Assembly (NCBI GenBank): GCA_016707785.1
Contig: JADJGZ010000001.1
Location: 381,200-445,199, forward strand
Reading direction: 5' to 3'
DNA from: Bacteroidales bacterium
GTDB lineage: Bacteria > Bacteroidota > Bacteroidia > Bacteroidales > UBA4417
Length of the DNA: 64,000 nucleotides
Shown here: piece by piece, positions 18,644-26,333 of the stretch
Numbering within the stretch: the first letter of the stretch is position 1
Layout: each line of letters begins with the position of its first letter
The notes under the pieces: generated by a model
Told to the model about the DNA's origin: nothing
Seen by the model: only the letters and a program-made list of their open reading frames with translations
Database searches by the model: none
Program-made: the position numbers and the translations under genes

Positions 18644-18707
18644 CAAAATTGTGATTTTCAGGAGCAGGAAGTATTACATATATTCAGAAAAAACTTACAT
18701 CATTCAC
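18644..18707 (-). promoter_or_regulatory. 21-bp direct-repeat promoter, usp unit
   Basis: Minus-strand reading: GTGAATGATGTAA (18695-18707), 8 bp, TGAATATATGTAA (18674-18686), 22 bp, -7 element CAATTTTG (18644-18651). The distal repeat overlaps the last codon and stop of the AraC gene (GTG TGA). Confidence 0.85.
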
Positions 18708-19264
18708 ACCTTGTCGAGTGTGATTCGCCTTCGAAGCCTGAGATGCTTGAATTGTGAAGGAGTAAGGCCCGTCATTTTCTTGAATTGATTTGAAAGATGG
18801 GCTGCACTGCTATAGTGCATGAGATACGAAATCTCATTAATATTCATTTCATCATAGATCAGTAACTCTTTGATCCGTTCAATTCTATGTGAAATTAAGA
18901 AATGTTCAATTGTAACATGTTCATTTTCTGCAAATAAGTTCGATAAGTAGGTATAGTCATGTTGTAACCGATCACTTAAATAGGTGGAGAAATTTACTTT
19001 TAACGCTTCAGTTGAATAATGGATCAGTTCGATCACTACTATTTTAATATTCTCAATAAGAATGCTTTTTTTATCCTCAATGATGGAAAGCCCTGAATTT
19101 CGCAGATTTAAATCCAGGAGATTATATTGTTCAGCAGTTATGTTATCCCCGAGTTCTACCAGCCCCAGTTCGAGCCGAATATGAGGCAGGCCCAACTTTT
19201 CCAGATCGGATTTCACGATCATCTTACACCGATCACTCACCATATTCCTGATATGTAAGATCAT
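18704..19264 (-). CDS. AraC-family regulator with small N-terminal domain (copy 1)
   Basis: A 186-residue transcription factor. Residues about 1-65 form a small domain starting MVSDRCKMIVKSDLEKLGL, with a beta-alpha-beta look. The C-terminus is the AraC double helix-turn-helix (ERIKELLIYDEMNINEIS, then LMHYSSAAHLSNQFKKMTG and LTPSQFKHLR). An ATG at 19264 is chosen over a GTG one codon earlier. It is last in an operon with the CheB/CheR fusion and PAS gene. It is clearly paralogous to 58132-58689. As AraC proteins bind direct repeats about 21 bp apart, it is a prime candidate to bind the shared operators; this is inference. Confidence 0.85.
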   Translation of the reverse strand: MILHIRNMVSDRCKMIVKSDLEKLGLPHIRLELGLVELGDNITAEQYNLLDLNLRNSGLSIIEDKKSILIENIKIVVIELIHYSTEALKVNFSTYLSDRLQHDYTYLSNLFAENEHVTIEHFLISHRIERIKELLIYDEMNINEISYLMHYSSAAHLSNQFKKMTGLTPSQFKHLRLRRRITLDKV

Positions 19265-19317
19265 CACCTGGTTTTATGTTACTATTACTTGATTATGTTT
19301 AGCTTGTTAGGCAGATT

Positions 19318-19872
19318 CTAGGTTTTTAAATTAAAAAGATTCATTACCGTTAGTAAACAATCGCCATCTTCACTGGTCAGAATTCCTTCTATATATACAT
19401 TGCCTAAAAGCTTATTATCGTAACTCAATGTTACTTCACAGAATTCCTTCTTGCCGGAAGCAAACACATTATTCAAAAATGCAGTGAATTCATGCTTTGA
19501 GGAATCAGCAACAAAAAGCTTGAAATTTTTATGGATTAAAACAAACCTTTTGTCTCCCAGCAGTTCAGCACCTGTGAAGTTCAATTCAGAGATATAACCT
19601 TCGGTGTCAAGGGTAAAGAAGCCAACCGGAGCCAGGTCATACAGCATGGTATACTTTTTAAGTGCATTTTCGGCAATCTGGAAAGCTTTCATCAACTCCT
19701 CATTCTGGAGTTCAAGTTCGATTTGATGCACCTGCAGTTCATGGACTATCCTTTTTAAATCCATCTCACGAATAATGTCTTCTGCTTTCTGTTTATGAAC
19801 TTTTAGTCTTTCTTCAGCTTTTAGTCGCAGCAATTGAGCATTGGTCAGATCCATTTCTTCTTCTTCAATCAT
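19318..19872 (-). CDS. PAS-domain protein with N-terminal coiled coil
   Basis: A 184-residue cytoplasmic protein: a coiled coil over residues about 10-75 (VHELQVHQIELELQNEELMKAF), then one PAS domain (LYDLAPVGFFTLDTEGYISELN, with TGAELLGDKRF) to the C-terminus. It has no kinase, receiver or DNA-binding domain, so a sensor or scaffold working with a partner is likely. Its start overlaps the end of the CheB/CheR gene by 8 bp, showing translational coupling, and an AraC regulator follows 53 bp on. Confidence 0.8.
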   Translation of the reverse strand: MIEEEEMDLTNAQLLRLKAEERLKVHKQKAEDIIREMDLKRIVHELQVHQIELELQNEELMKAFQIAENALKKYTMLYDLAPVGFFTLDTEGYISELNFTGAELLGDKRFVLIHKNFKLFVADSSKHEFTAFLNNVFASGKKEFCEVTLSYDNKLLGNVYIEGILTSEDGDCLLTVMNLFNLKT

Positions 19873-22870
19873 GACTTATTGTTTTAGAAATTATTATTAA
19901 TCCTGTATGATTTGATTGGCTATCATGTTTTTTAATTCCAATCCATTCAATGGTCATGTTTTTGGTTTCAGCGGTTTTATACCTGGTCATGAAGCTAACG
20001 TTTGATACGTCATCCTTCATATTGGAGATTTTCCTCTCCACTTCCTTCTGGTCAGGCTTTGGTACAAATAACTGTATAAAACTCTGATTTAAAACTTCTT
20101 CCCTCTTTTTCCCCAGTATTGTTTCTGCAGAATGATTAAACTCTAGTATTTTACTTTCTTTAGAAAGATTGATAATCAAAGCAGACGAAGACATCATCAG
20201 CACTTCATTAAAATGTTCTGTTTCCCGCAGTTTTACTTCCACCTGTTTAAGGTCAGTGATATTGATGAATGTAATGACCAATCCATCAATCCGATCATCA
20301 AAGGTTCTATAAGGCATAATTCGGGTTGAAAACCATCGGCCATCCCTCGTTGGAATTTGTTTTTGCATGAAGACCAGAGATCGCAGCACTTCAATAGCAT
20401 CATTAGCCAGTTCCGGGTATTCCAATTCCGAAACAAGATCTGTAAATGGCCTGCCAATGTCGCTCCTGATCAATTTGAAAATTCGTGTAGCCTGGATGGT
20501 AAATCGCCTAATATTCAATTCTTTATCGAGAAACAATGTTGCAATGTCGGTGCTATTGAGCAAGTTCTTCATGTCGTTATTCAGGTGAGAAAAATCATCC
20601 ACCTTCGACTGTAATTCCGCATTTACCGTTTGCAGTTCCTCATTTAAGCTTTGCATTTCTTCTTTGGAGGTAGTTAGTTCCTCATTAGTGGATTGCAATT
20701 CCTCATTTGTAGATTGCAATTCCTCATTTGCGGACTTCAACTCTTCCTGTGAGGATTGCATTTCCTCGAGGATATGTTGTACTTCTTCTTTGGTATGTTG
20801 CAATTCGGTCTCTAGTGCTGACTGCTGAGAGGGGTCTTGTTTAAATTCTCCTTTTTTCAGACTGATCCTGCTATGAGGGGTATCAGCTACATCAGAGAAG
20901 ATAACCATTACCATACCATGAAGGTGCTCAGGTTTTTTAATCAATTGAATGGTAACATGAATAAGCTGAGTGCCGCCATTGGTCCCAACCTTGACATTGT
21001 ACATATAAACAGGAGATTCTGAGACCAAAGCTTTCCGAAAGAACATCGGGAATTCGTGCCGTAATCCTTCCCTTAACATCGCAAAAATGTTCAGGTTTGC
21101 TTTACCAACAGCAGGTTCGAGGTATTTCCCCGTTCTTCCGCTGATGTAAATTATATCTCCGTTTTCATTTACCAGGACACCTGCCGGAGCAAACTGCTCA
21201 AGTATAAGTTGATCGGCTAGTTCCTGGATATTTTTCCCTGATTTAGCAACGGTAGGTTTTTCAATATTGGATGGTTTAGACCTGGAAAAAGAGGATGGAA
21301 AATCAAAGAATTCCGGCACCTGTAAAGTAACGGATCGCTTATATATCTTTAATTTATTGTCGATAGCACCAAACAGATGGCCTAATGATCCCAGCGATTC
21401 TGAACTTCCCAGAACCAGCACTCCGGAAGGATTCAGGCTATAATAGAAAAGTCCAAGCAATTTTTGCTGAAGTTCTGCATCCATGTATATGAGCAGGTTA
21501 CGACAAGAGAGTATATCAATCTTGGTAAATGGGGGATGCATAATGATGTTATGCTGTGCAAACACCACCATTTCCCTGATTTCGGAATTAACTCTGTACC
21601 CTTCATCAGAAGCTACAAAAAATCGGCTGAGACGGGAAGCTGAAATATCAGCCACAATATTAGACTGGTATAACCCTTTCCTGGCAATTTCAATGGCATC
21701 ATTGTCGAGATCCGTTGCAAATATCTGAAGTGAAATCCCTCCATGCGGATTCATTTTTTCGAGTACTTCTTTAAAAATGATTGCAAGGGTATAAGCTTCT
21801 TCTCCGGTCGAACATCCGGGAACCCAGGCACGGAATATGGTATCATTCGGCAGACTGGAAATAAGGTCCGGTAAAATGGCATCCTGTATTTTTTCCCATA
21901 CTCCTGGATCTCTGAAGAAATTGGTTACTCCAATCATGAGTTCTTTAAAAAGGATATCCACTTCTTTAGGATTTTCCTGCAAAAAGCGCACGTAGGAAGT
22001 TAATTTGGCAATTTTATGGATTCCCATCCTTCTTTCAATCCGGCGGTATAAGGTATTTTTTTTGTATAATGAAAAATCATTTCCTGTTTTAGAGCGAAGC
22101 AGTATGATCACTTTTTCAAGTCCGCTCTGATCTGACAATTCACTATCAAGGCCATATTTGGCGATTGGAATATGTTTTAGAAAATCGAGGAGTTTGGAAG
22201 GAATTTCATTAGCCGGGGCAACAATATCAGCAATCACAGAATCAATGGCATTACGGGGCATACTATCGAATTTTGCCGTAGTAGGATCCTGCACCATTAC
22301 AATTCCATTCTTTTCTTTAATTGCACGAAGTCCGAGGCTCCCATCAGATCCCATTCCGGAAAGAATAAGCCCGACACTCATTTCTTTGCGATCGTCGGCA
22401 AGGGAACGAAGAAAATAATCGATAGGCAACCGGAGGCCTCTTACTTCAACAGGGTCAAATAAATGAAGCACGCCATTCAGGATTGACATGCTTTTATTGG
22501 GAGGTATCACGTAAACGCAATCTTGTTTTACAGCCATCCGGTCCTTTACCTGAAAGATCTTAAGTTTAGATACTCTTTGCAGTAATTCCGGGAGCATACC
22601 TTTCTGGGTAGGATCCAGGTGCTGAACCACAACATAGGCTATTCCACTATTTTCCTCTACATTACTCAGAAAAAGTTCCAATGCTTCAAGACCACCTGCC
22701 GACGCTCCGATTCCAACGATTGGGAAAGTAGAGTGATCCTTTATTGTGACTTCTTTTGGAAGTTTCTTACTATTTTTGGGCAGATCTTTTTTTTGCATTG
22801 TTCCCTTTTTCCTTAAATCTTCAATACCCGCAGGCTTTAAAGGTTCTTTGATTAGTAGTTCCTGATTCAC
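19865..22870 (-). CDS. CheB-CheR-PAS fusion signalling protein
   Basis: A 1001-residue fusion. The CheB methylesterase domain (about 48-240) keeps the catalytic Ser (GIGASAGG), His (VVQHLDP) and Asp (GMGSDG). The CheR methyltransferase (about 255-510) has VTNFFRDP, the SAM-binding PGCSTGEEAYTLAI and SCRNLLIYM. A long glutamate-rich coiled coil (about 670-760, SANEELQSTNEEL) and two PAS domains follow. There is no histidine kinase or receiver. No chemoreceptors are nearby, so a non-chemotactic role is likely. The first start is GTG; Met-25 (22798) is an alternative. It leads an operon with the PAS and AraC genes. Confidence 0.92.
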   Translation of the reverse strand: MNQELLIKEPLKPAGIEDLRKKGTMQKKDLPKNSKKLPKEVTIKDHSTFPIVGIGASAGGLEALELFLSNVEENSGIAYVVVQHLDPTQKGMLPELLQRVSKLKIFQVKDRMAVKQDCVYVIPPNKSMSILNGVLHLFDPVEVRGLRLPIDYFLRSLADDRKEMSVGLILSGMGSDGSLGLRAIKEKNGIVMVQDPTTAKFDSMPRNAIDSVIADIVAPANEIPSKLLDFLKHIPIAKYGLDSELSDQSGLEKVIILLRSKTGNDFSLYKKNTLYRRIERRMGIHKIAKLTSYVRFLQENPKEVDILFKELMIGVTNFFRDPGVWEKIQDAILPDLISSLPNDTIFRAWVPGCSTGEEAYTLAIIFKEVLEKMNPHGGISLQIFATDLDNDAIEIARKGLYQSNIVADISASRLSRFFVASDEGYRVNSEIREMVVFAQHNIIMHPPFTKIDILSCRNLLIYMDAELQQKLLGLFYYSLNPSGVLVLGSSESLGSLGHLFGAIDNKLKIYKRSVTLQVPEFFDFPSSFSRSKPSNIEKPTVAKSGKNIQELADQLILEQFAPAGVLVNENGDIIYISGRTGKYLEPAVGKANLNIFAMLREGLRHEFPMFFRKALVSESPVYMYNVKVGTNGGTQLIHVTIQLIKKPEHLHGMVMVIFSDVADTPHSRISLKKGEFKQDPSQQSALETELQHTKEEVQHILEEMQSSQEELKSANEELQSTNEELQSTNEELTTSKEEMQSLNEELQTVNAELQSKVDDFSHLNNDMKNLLNSTDIATLFLDKELNIRRFTIQATRIFKLIRSDIGRPFTDLVSELEYPELANDAIEVLRSLVFMQKQIPTRDGRWFSTRIMPYRTFDDRIDGLVITFINITDLKQVEVKLRETEHFNEVLMMSSSALIINLSKESKILEFNHSAETILGKKREEVLNQSFIQLFVPKPDQKEVERKISNMKDDVSNVSFMTRYKTAETKNMTIEWIGIKKHDSQSNHTGLIIISKTISHD

Positions 22871-22913
22871 TTGGATCCTTCAACCTATACCTGAAAATTG
22901 AAAGCCATTTCTA

Positions 22914-22944
22914 CAAATGTAGCAATTTTAACTATTAGATCAAA
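22914..22944 (-). promoter_or_regulatory. Canonical housekeeping promoter of cheBR-PAS-araC operon
   Basis: Minus-strand -7 element TACATTTG (22914-22921) with TTTG 19 bp upstream (22941-22944) matches the Bacteroidota sigma-ABfr consensus. Unlike the stress promoters it has a -33 element and no 13-bp repeats, so the AraC operon itself appears constitutive. Confidence 0.7.
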
Positions 22945-22964
22945 GTAAACCCATACCTGGCGGG

Positions 22965-23081
22965 TTAAGCTGACAAATTGAATGATACCTGGAGGAATAT
23001 CTTTTTGCCACCTGACTTACCTAAAAGCAGTTCTGCACCTGTATAATTGCCTTTGATGAGAATATTAGTAACCCTATAACC
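22965..23081 (-). pseudogene. Remnant of a PAS-domain gene
   Basis: The minus strand reads about 38 residues of PAS-like sequence without a start: GYRVTNILIKGNYTGAELL, then LGKSGGKKIFLQVSFNLSA and stop. The GNYTGAELL part matches the NFTGAELL of the PAS protein at 19318-19872. It is wedged between the histidine kinase stop and the cheBR promoter. I infer a leftover of a duplicated or deleted PAS gene. Confidence 0.4.
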
Positions 23082-23090
23082 AAAGTATTA

Positions 23091-23957
23091 CTACAGATAG
23101 TTTGGAATTGTAAATTTGAAGGTACTTCCAATTCCAGGCTTACTTTCAACTTTGATGGAACCGCCATGCAACTCAACAAATTCCTTGCAAAGGATTAATC
23201 CGATTCCCATGCCTGGCTCATTATTGGTACCTGTTGTTGAATGGATTGACGATCCTTTGAATAGTTGAGCCTGTTCCGCAAGGGAGATACCAATCCCGGT
23301 ATCTTTTACAGAAATCTGAACAAAATGCAGATTCTCTTTAGCAGTTATCGTAATCTCCCCGCCGGGAGGAGTGAATTTTATGGCATTTCCAATCAAATTC
23401 CTCAGGATGGTCCTGATCATCTGCACATCTGCATTTATAAAAATATCTTGTTTAATGGAATGATTAAGAGTAATACGTTTCTGAACCGCATGTGTTTCAT
23501 TGTTATTTACTTCATCATCCAAAAGTTCATGTAAATTGATTTTTATAGGGTTGAAATTTTTCTCCTTGTTCTGCGAGATCGTCCATACCAGCAAGTTATC
23601 AAGCAGGTTCAGTGTACGGTTGGCAGATTCCGAAACCATATTTATATACTTCTCAATTTCATTAATATCATATTCTCCCAGGCTATCCTTGAGTATTTCG
23701 AGTATCCCGATAATAGAATTAAAGGGGCTTCTCAGGTCGTGTGCGATGATGGATATAAACTTGGTATTTGTTGCGACAACCTCTGTTAGCTTTACAGTTC
23801 TTTGCTCTATAAGTTCCTCCAGGTATGCATTTCTTTCAATCAGCTTTTGCATCTGAACATTGCTGAATAATTTGGTAGTATTCACTGACTTATTACTAAC
23901 ACCTTTCATGTTGCTAACTGCCTGGAAATCTGTTTGTACCATGGATGATTTTTTCAT
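23091..23957 (-). CDS. Soluble sensor histidine kinase
   Basis: A 288-residue kinase without membrane helices or a recognised sensor domain. A short coiled coil (about 36-62) leads to a HisKA domain with the phospho-acceptor His-73 (IIAHDLRSPFNSIIG). The HATPase domain has the N box RNLIGNAIKFT, G1 DTGIG and G2 GMGIGLILCKEF. There is no cognate response regulator next to it. It has a 21-bp direct-repeat promoter (24114-24177) with a long, about 150-bp leader. Confidence 0.9.
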   Translation of the reverse strand: MKKSSMVQTDFQAVSNMKGVSNKSVNTTKLFSNVQMQKLIERNAYLEELIEQRTVKLTEVVATNTKFISIIAHDLRSPFNSIIGILEILKDSLGEYDINEIEKYINMVSESANRTLNLLDNLLVWTISQNKEKNFNPIKINLHELLDDEVNNNETHAVQKRITLNHSIKQDIFINADVQMIRTILRNLIGNAIKFTPPGGEITITAKENLHFVQISVKDTGIGISLAEQAQLFKGSSIHSTTGTNNEPGMGIGLILCKEFVELHGGSIKVESKPGIGSTFKFTIPNYL

Positions 23958-24113
23958 AGGCTTAACTTGATATTTTTCATTAAGATTTAAAATAAAGCTT
24001 CTTTTATATATTTAGTTAAATTTTAAACTCAGGTTCGCTCGATTTCAAGTTCCACAAAATGGATTCGTCACTAAAACCTGCCCAATTTATATTGATCAAG
24101 TTTACGCAGTATG

Positions 24114-24177
24114 TAAAAATAATTCACTGATTCACCAAGTCACTTATATAATTCTTGATCAGAATTACATAATTCAC
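24114..24177 (-). promoter_or_regulatory. 21-bp direct-repeat promoter, histidine kinase
   Basis: Minus-strand reading: GTGAATTATGTAA (24165-24177), 8 bp, AAGAATTATATAA (24144-24156), 22 bp, -7 element TATTTTTA (24114-24121). The -7 ends in A rather than G, as at the hybrid kinase and radical SAM promoters. Confidence 0.75.
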
Positions 24178-24247
24178 ACATCTATAAATGCAAATTTGTT
24201 ACATATATTAGATTCAACTTATAATAGAATAACCCTTTTCTGACCCT

Positions 24248-25651
24248 TTACCGCGGATCTTTTTTCGGATCATTTGTACCATTTTCACGGGGTTTGGTCG
24301 TTTTCCGGCTCTTCCTTGACTCCTTGTTTTTTGTGGGATTTGTATTCTGAGGCTTCACATTCCGGGGATTTTTATTCTTTCCTGGTTCAACAGCATTTTG
24401 TTGTTGCTTTGCCGGTTCATTTCCAGGTTTAATAACATTTGGATTCACCGCTTTATTTTTCTGTTGGTTATTTGCGGGCTGAGTCCTTGCAGGTCGGGAT
24501 TCATTCCTGGAAGGCTTCTCTATCTTTTGATTAACCGCTTTATTTTTCTGTTGGTTATTTGTGGGCTGAGTCCTTGCAGGTTGTCGCCTTTCCGGTTCAT
24601 TACCAGAAGGTTTCTCTAATGTTGGATTCTGTTTTTTCGAATTTTCAGTTTTATTCCTCTTTTCAGATTTCACATCCGTTGCCTGCTTTTTTGAGTTATT
24701 CCTCTGATTTGGCTCATTAGTGCGGGGCTGAAGGGGTGTTGCCTTATTATTTCCCTTAGGAGCTACCTTTCCGGCTTGTTTATCCTGCCTGGTATTTTGC
24801 GCTGGATTTTGGTTATTGGGCTGGGCTAAAATGTTTCGTTCGGCAGGGCGTTTCACATCCTTTATATTCGTGATTTTTGAAGGTGCGGGTTTCTGTGCTT
24901 TTTCACTATGCCGCTCTACCCTGGGACGATATATGTTCATTTGTCCATCCCTCAATTGCTGGCCCGGTTTATTGTTTTCCTGAATAGCAACGTGGTTAAC
25001 TTTTCTTCCGGTAGCCCTTTGTACCTCTTCCCTTCCGGGTCCTGTGATATAAGTAGTATTCCGGCTATTGTCGATATAAGTAGTATTGATAACCGTTGAA
25101 TTGTTGATGATTCTTGCCTGTTGGTTGCGATCAACGAAATACCTGTTAATATGGGGTCTTTCAAAATCCTGATCACGGACAAAAATCCAGTGATCTGTTT
25201 GGTGATTGTAATTCCTGGCCAGGCTAATTTCAATGCTCACACCTGGTGCCATTGGAGTCCAGCCATAATAACCTTCAGCTCTTCTCCAGGTAACCCACGA
25301 AGGCCCCCATTCATTATCAGGCACCCAAAGCCATCCGTAATAATCACTGTAGTCCCAGCGTCCGTAATGGAAAGGAGCCCATCCCCATTCATAATCAGAA
25401 ACCCATGTCCAGCCATAATCAGTGTTTACCCAGTAACCATCAGATGCATATGGCACAAAATCAGGCCCTGCATCAGGGATCCAGACATATCCGTAATTTG
25501 GATAATCCACCCATTGTCCGTATGGACTTAACTGATCATAGAATACCTGGAAACTCACCGAATATTGCTGTGATTTTAACTGGTTCGGCATCAGTATAGC
25601 CATGAATAGGATCATACACCCTATCAGAATTATTTTGAGATGTGATTTCAT
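24248..25651 (-). CDS. DUF6600-type aromatic-repeat secreted protein with basic tail
   Basis: A 467-residue exported protein; signal peptide residues 1-27 (ends LKSQ). Residues about 35-150 are a tyrosine/tryptophan-rich domain with repeated G-x-W-V/Y-W motifs (YGYVWIPDAG, GWTWVSDYEWGWAPFHYGRW), typical of DUF6600 or YXWGXW proteins. From about 230 onward the protein is low-complexity and rich in Lys, Asn, Gln and Pro, with an internal duplication of NNQQKNKAVN. The tail should be disordered and strongly basic, perhaps binding surface polysaccharide or nucleic acid. It follows the sigma factor gene by 103 bp. Confidence 0.8.
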   Translation of the reverse strand: MKSHLKIILIGCMILFMAILMPNQLKSQQYSVSFQVFYDQLSPYGQWVDYPNYGYVWIPDAGPDFVPYASDGYWVNTDYGWTWVSDYEWGWAPFHYGRWDYSDYYGWLWVPDNEWGPSWVTWRRAEGYYGWTPMAPGVSIEISLARNYNHQTDHWIFVRDQDFERPHINRYFVDRNQQARIINNSTVINTTYIDNSRNTTYITGPGREEVQRATGRKVNHVAIQENNKPGQQLRDGQMNIYRPRVERHSEKAQKPAPSKITNIKDVKRPAERNILAQPNNQNPAQNTRQDKQAGKVAPKGNNKATPLQPRTNEPNQRNNSKKQATDVKSEKRNKTENSKKQNPTLEKPSGNEPERRQPARTQPTNNQQKNKAVNQKIEKPSRNESRPARTQPANNQQKNKAVNPNVIKPGNEPAKQQQNAVEPGKNKNPRNVKPQNTNPTKNKESRKSRKTTKPRENGTNDPKKDPR

Positions 25652-25754
25652 GATGATTTTGAATTAATGTTATTCTTGTAAGCAGTACTTTACACTGTAA
25701 TTTTGATTTTATTCTCCGGGCTGCATAACCTGGGATCAGCCAGAGCTATTAAGG

Positions 25755-26333
25755 CTAATGCCAGTTAAGCTGGCTTTTGATCTTTTTCCTGGAAGCAAAA
25801 ATCCTGGTTTTAACTGTCCCGATTTTCAATTCCAGTTCTTCAGCAATTTCTTTGTATTTATAACCAGTGTGATGCATTTTGAAAGGTAATTTCAGGTGAT
25901 CGTCGAGTGATTCTATGATTCTTTCAAGTTCTTTCGATGTGTAGATGGAATCAGGTTCTTCGCTACCATAGATATGTTCCATATTTCCTGTCTTCAACTC
26001 TGAAGATTGCGCAATCAGAGCATTATGACACAGTGAGCGTCGGTAATTATTTATATGGGTATTTCTCAGAATGGTATTCACCCATGCATTCAGGTTTGAA
26101 TCAGACCTGAATGACTCCTTGTAGATTAATGCTTTTAATAAGGTTTCCTGTACAAGGTCCTTAGCATCTTCATTATTGTAGGTCAATCTGTAGGCCAGCC
26201 TTAAAAGACTTGCCTGTAGATTTATCAGCTTGCTTTGAAAATCTGTATTTGTCAATTTATTGTTTTTTAGAAGTTTAGATGCTTTGCTATAAATTCGATG
26301 AGGGTACTTTTTTGCATGGGTTTCGACAAACAT
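25755..26333 (-). CDS. ECF-type RNA polymerase sigma factor
   Basis: Sigma-70 family protein of about 160-192 residues. Region 2 is LLRLAYRLTYNNEDAKDLVQ with WVNTILRNTHINNYRR; region 4 is HTGYKYKEIAEELELKIG and TVKTRIFASRKK. Regions 1 and 3 are missing, as in the ECF group. The ATG at 26333 would overlap the upstream kinase gene by 67 bp; a TTG at about 26250, just before the conserved region, is an alternative. Tight coupling to the hybrid kinase suggests the kinase regulates it or shares its signal. No anti-sigma factor is adjacent. Confidence 0.88.
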   Translation of the reverse strand: MFVETHAKKYPHRIYSKASKLLKNNKLTNTDFQSKLINLQASLLRLAYRLTYNNEDAKDLVQETLLKALIYKESFRSDSNLNAWVNTILRNTHINNYRRSLCHNALIAQSSELKTGNMEHIYGSEEPDSIYTSKELERIIESLDDHLKLPFKMHHTGYKYKEIAEELELKIGTVKTRIFASRKKIKSQLNWH

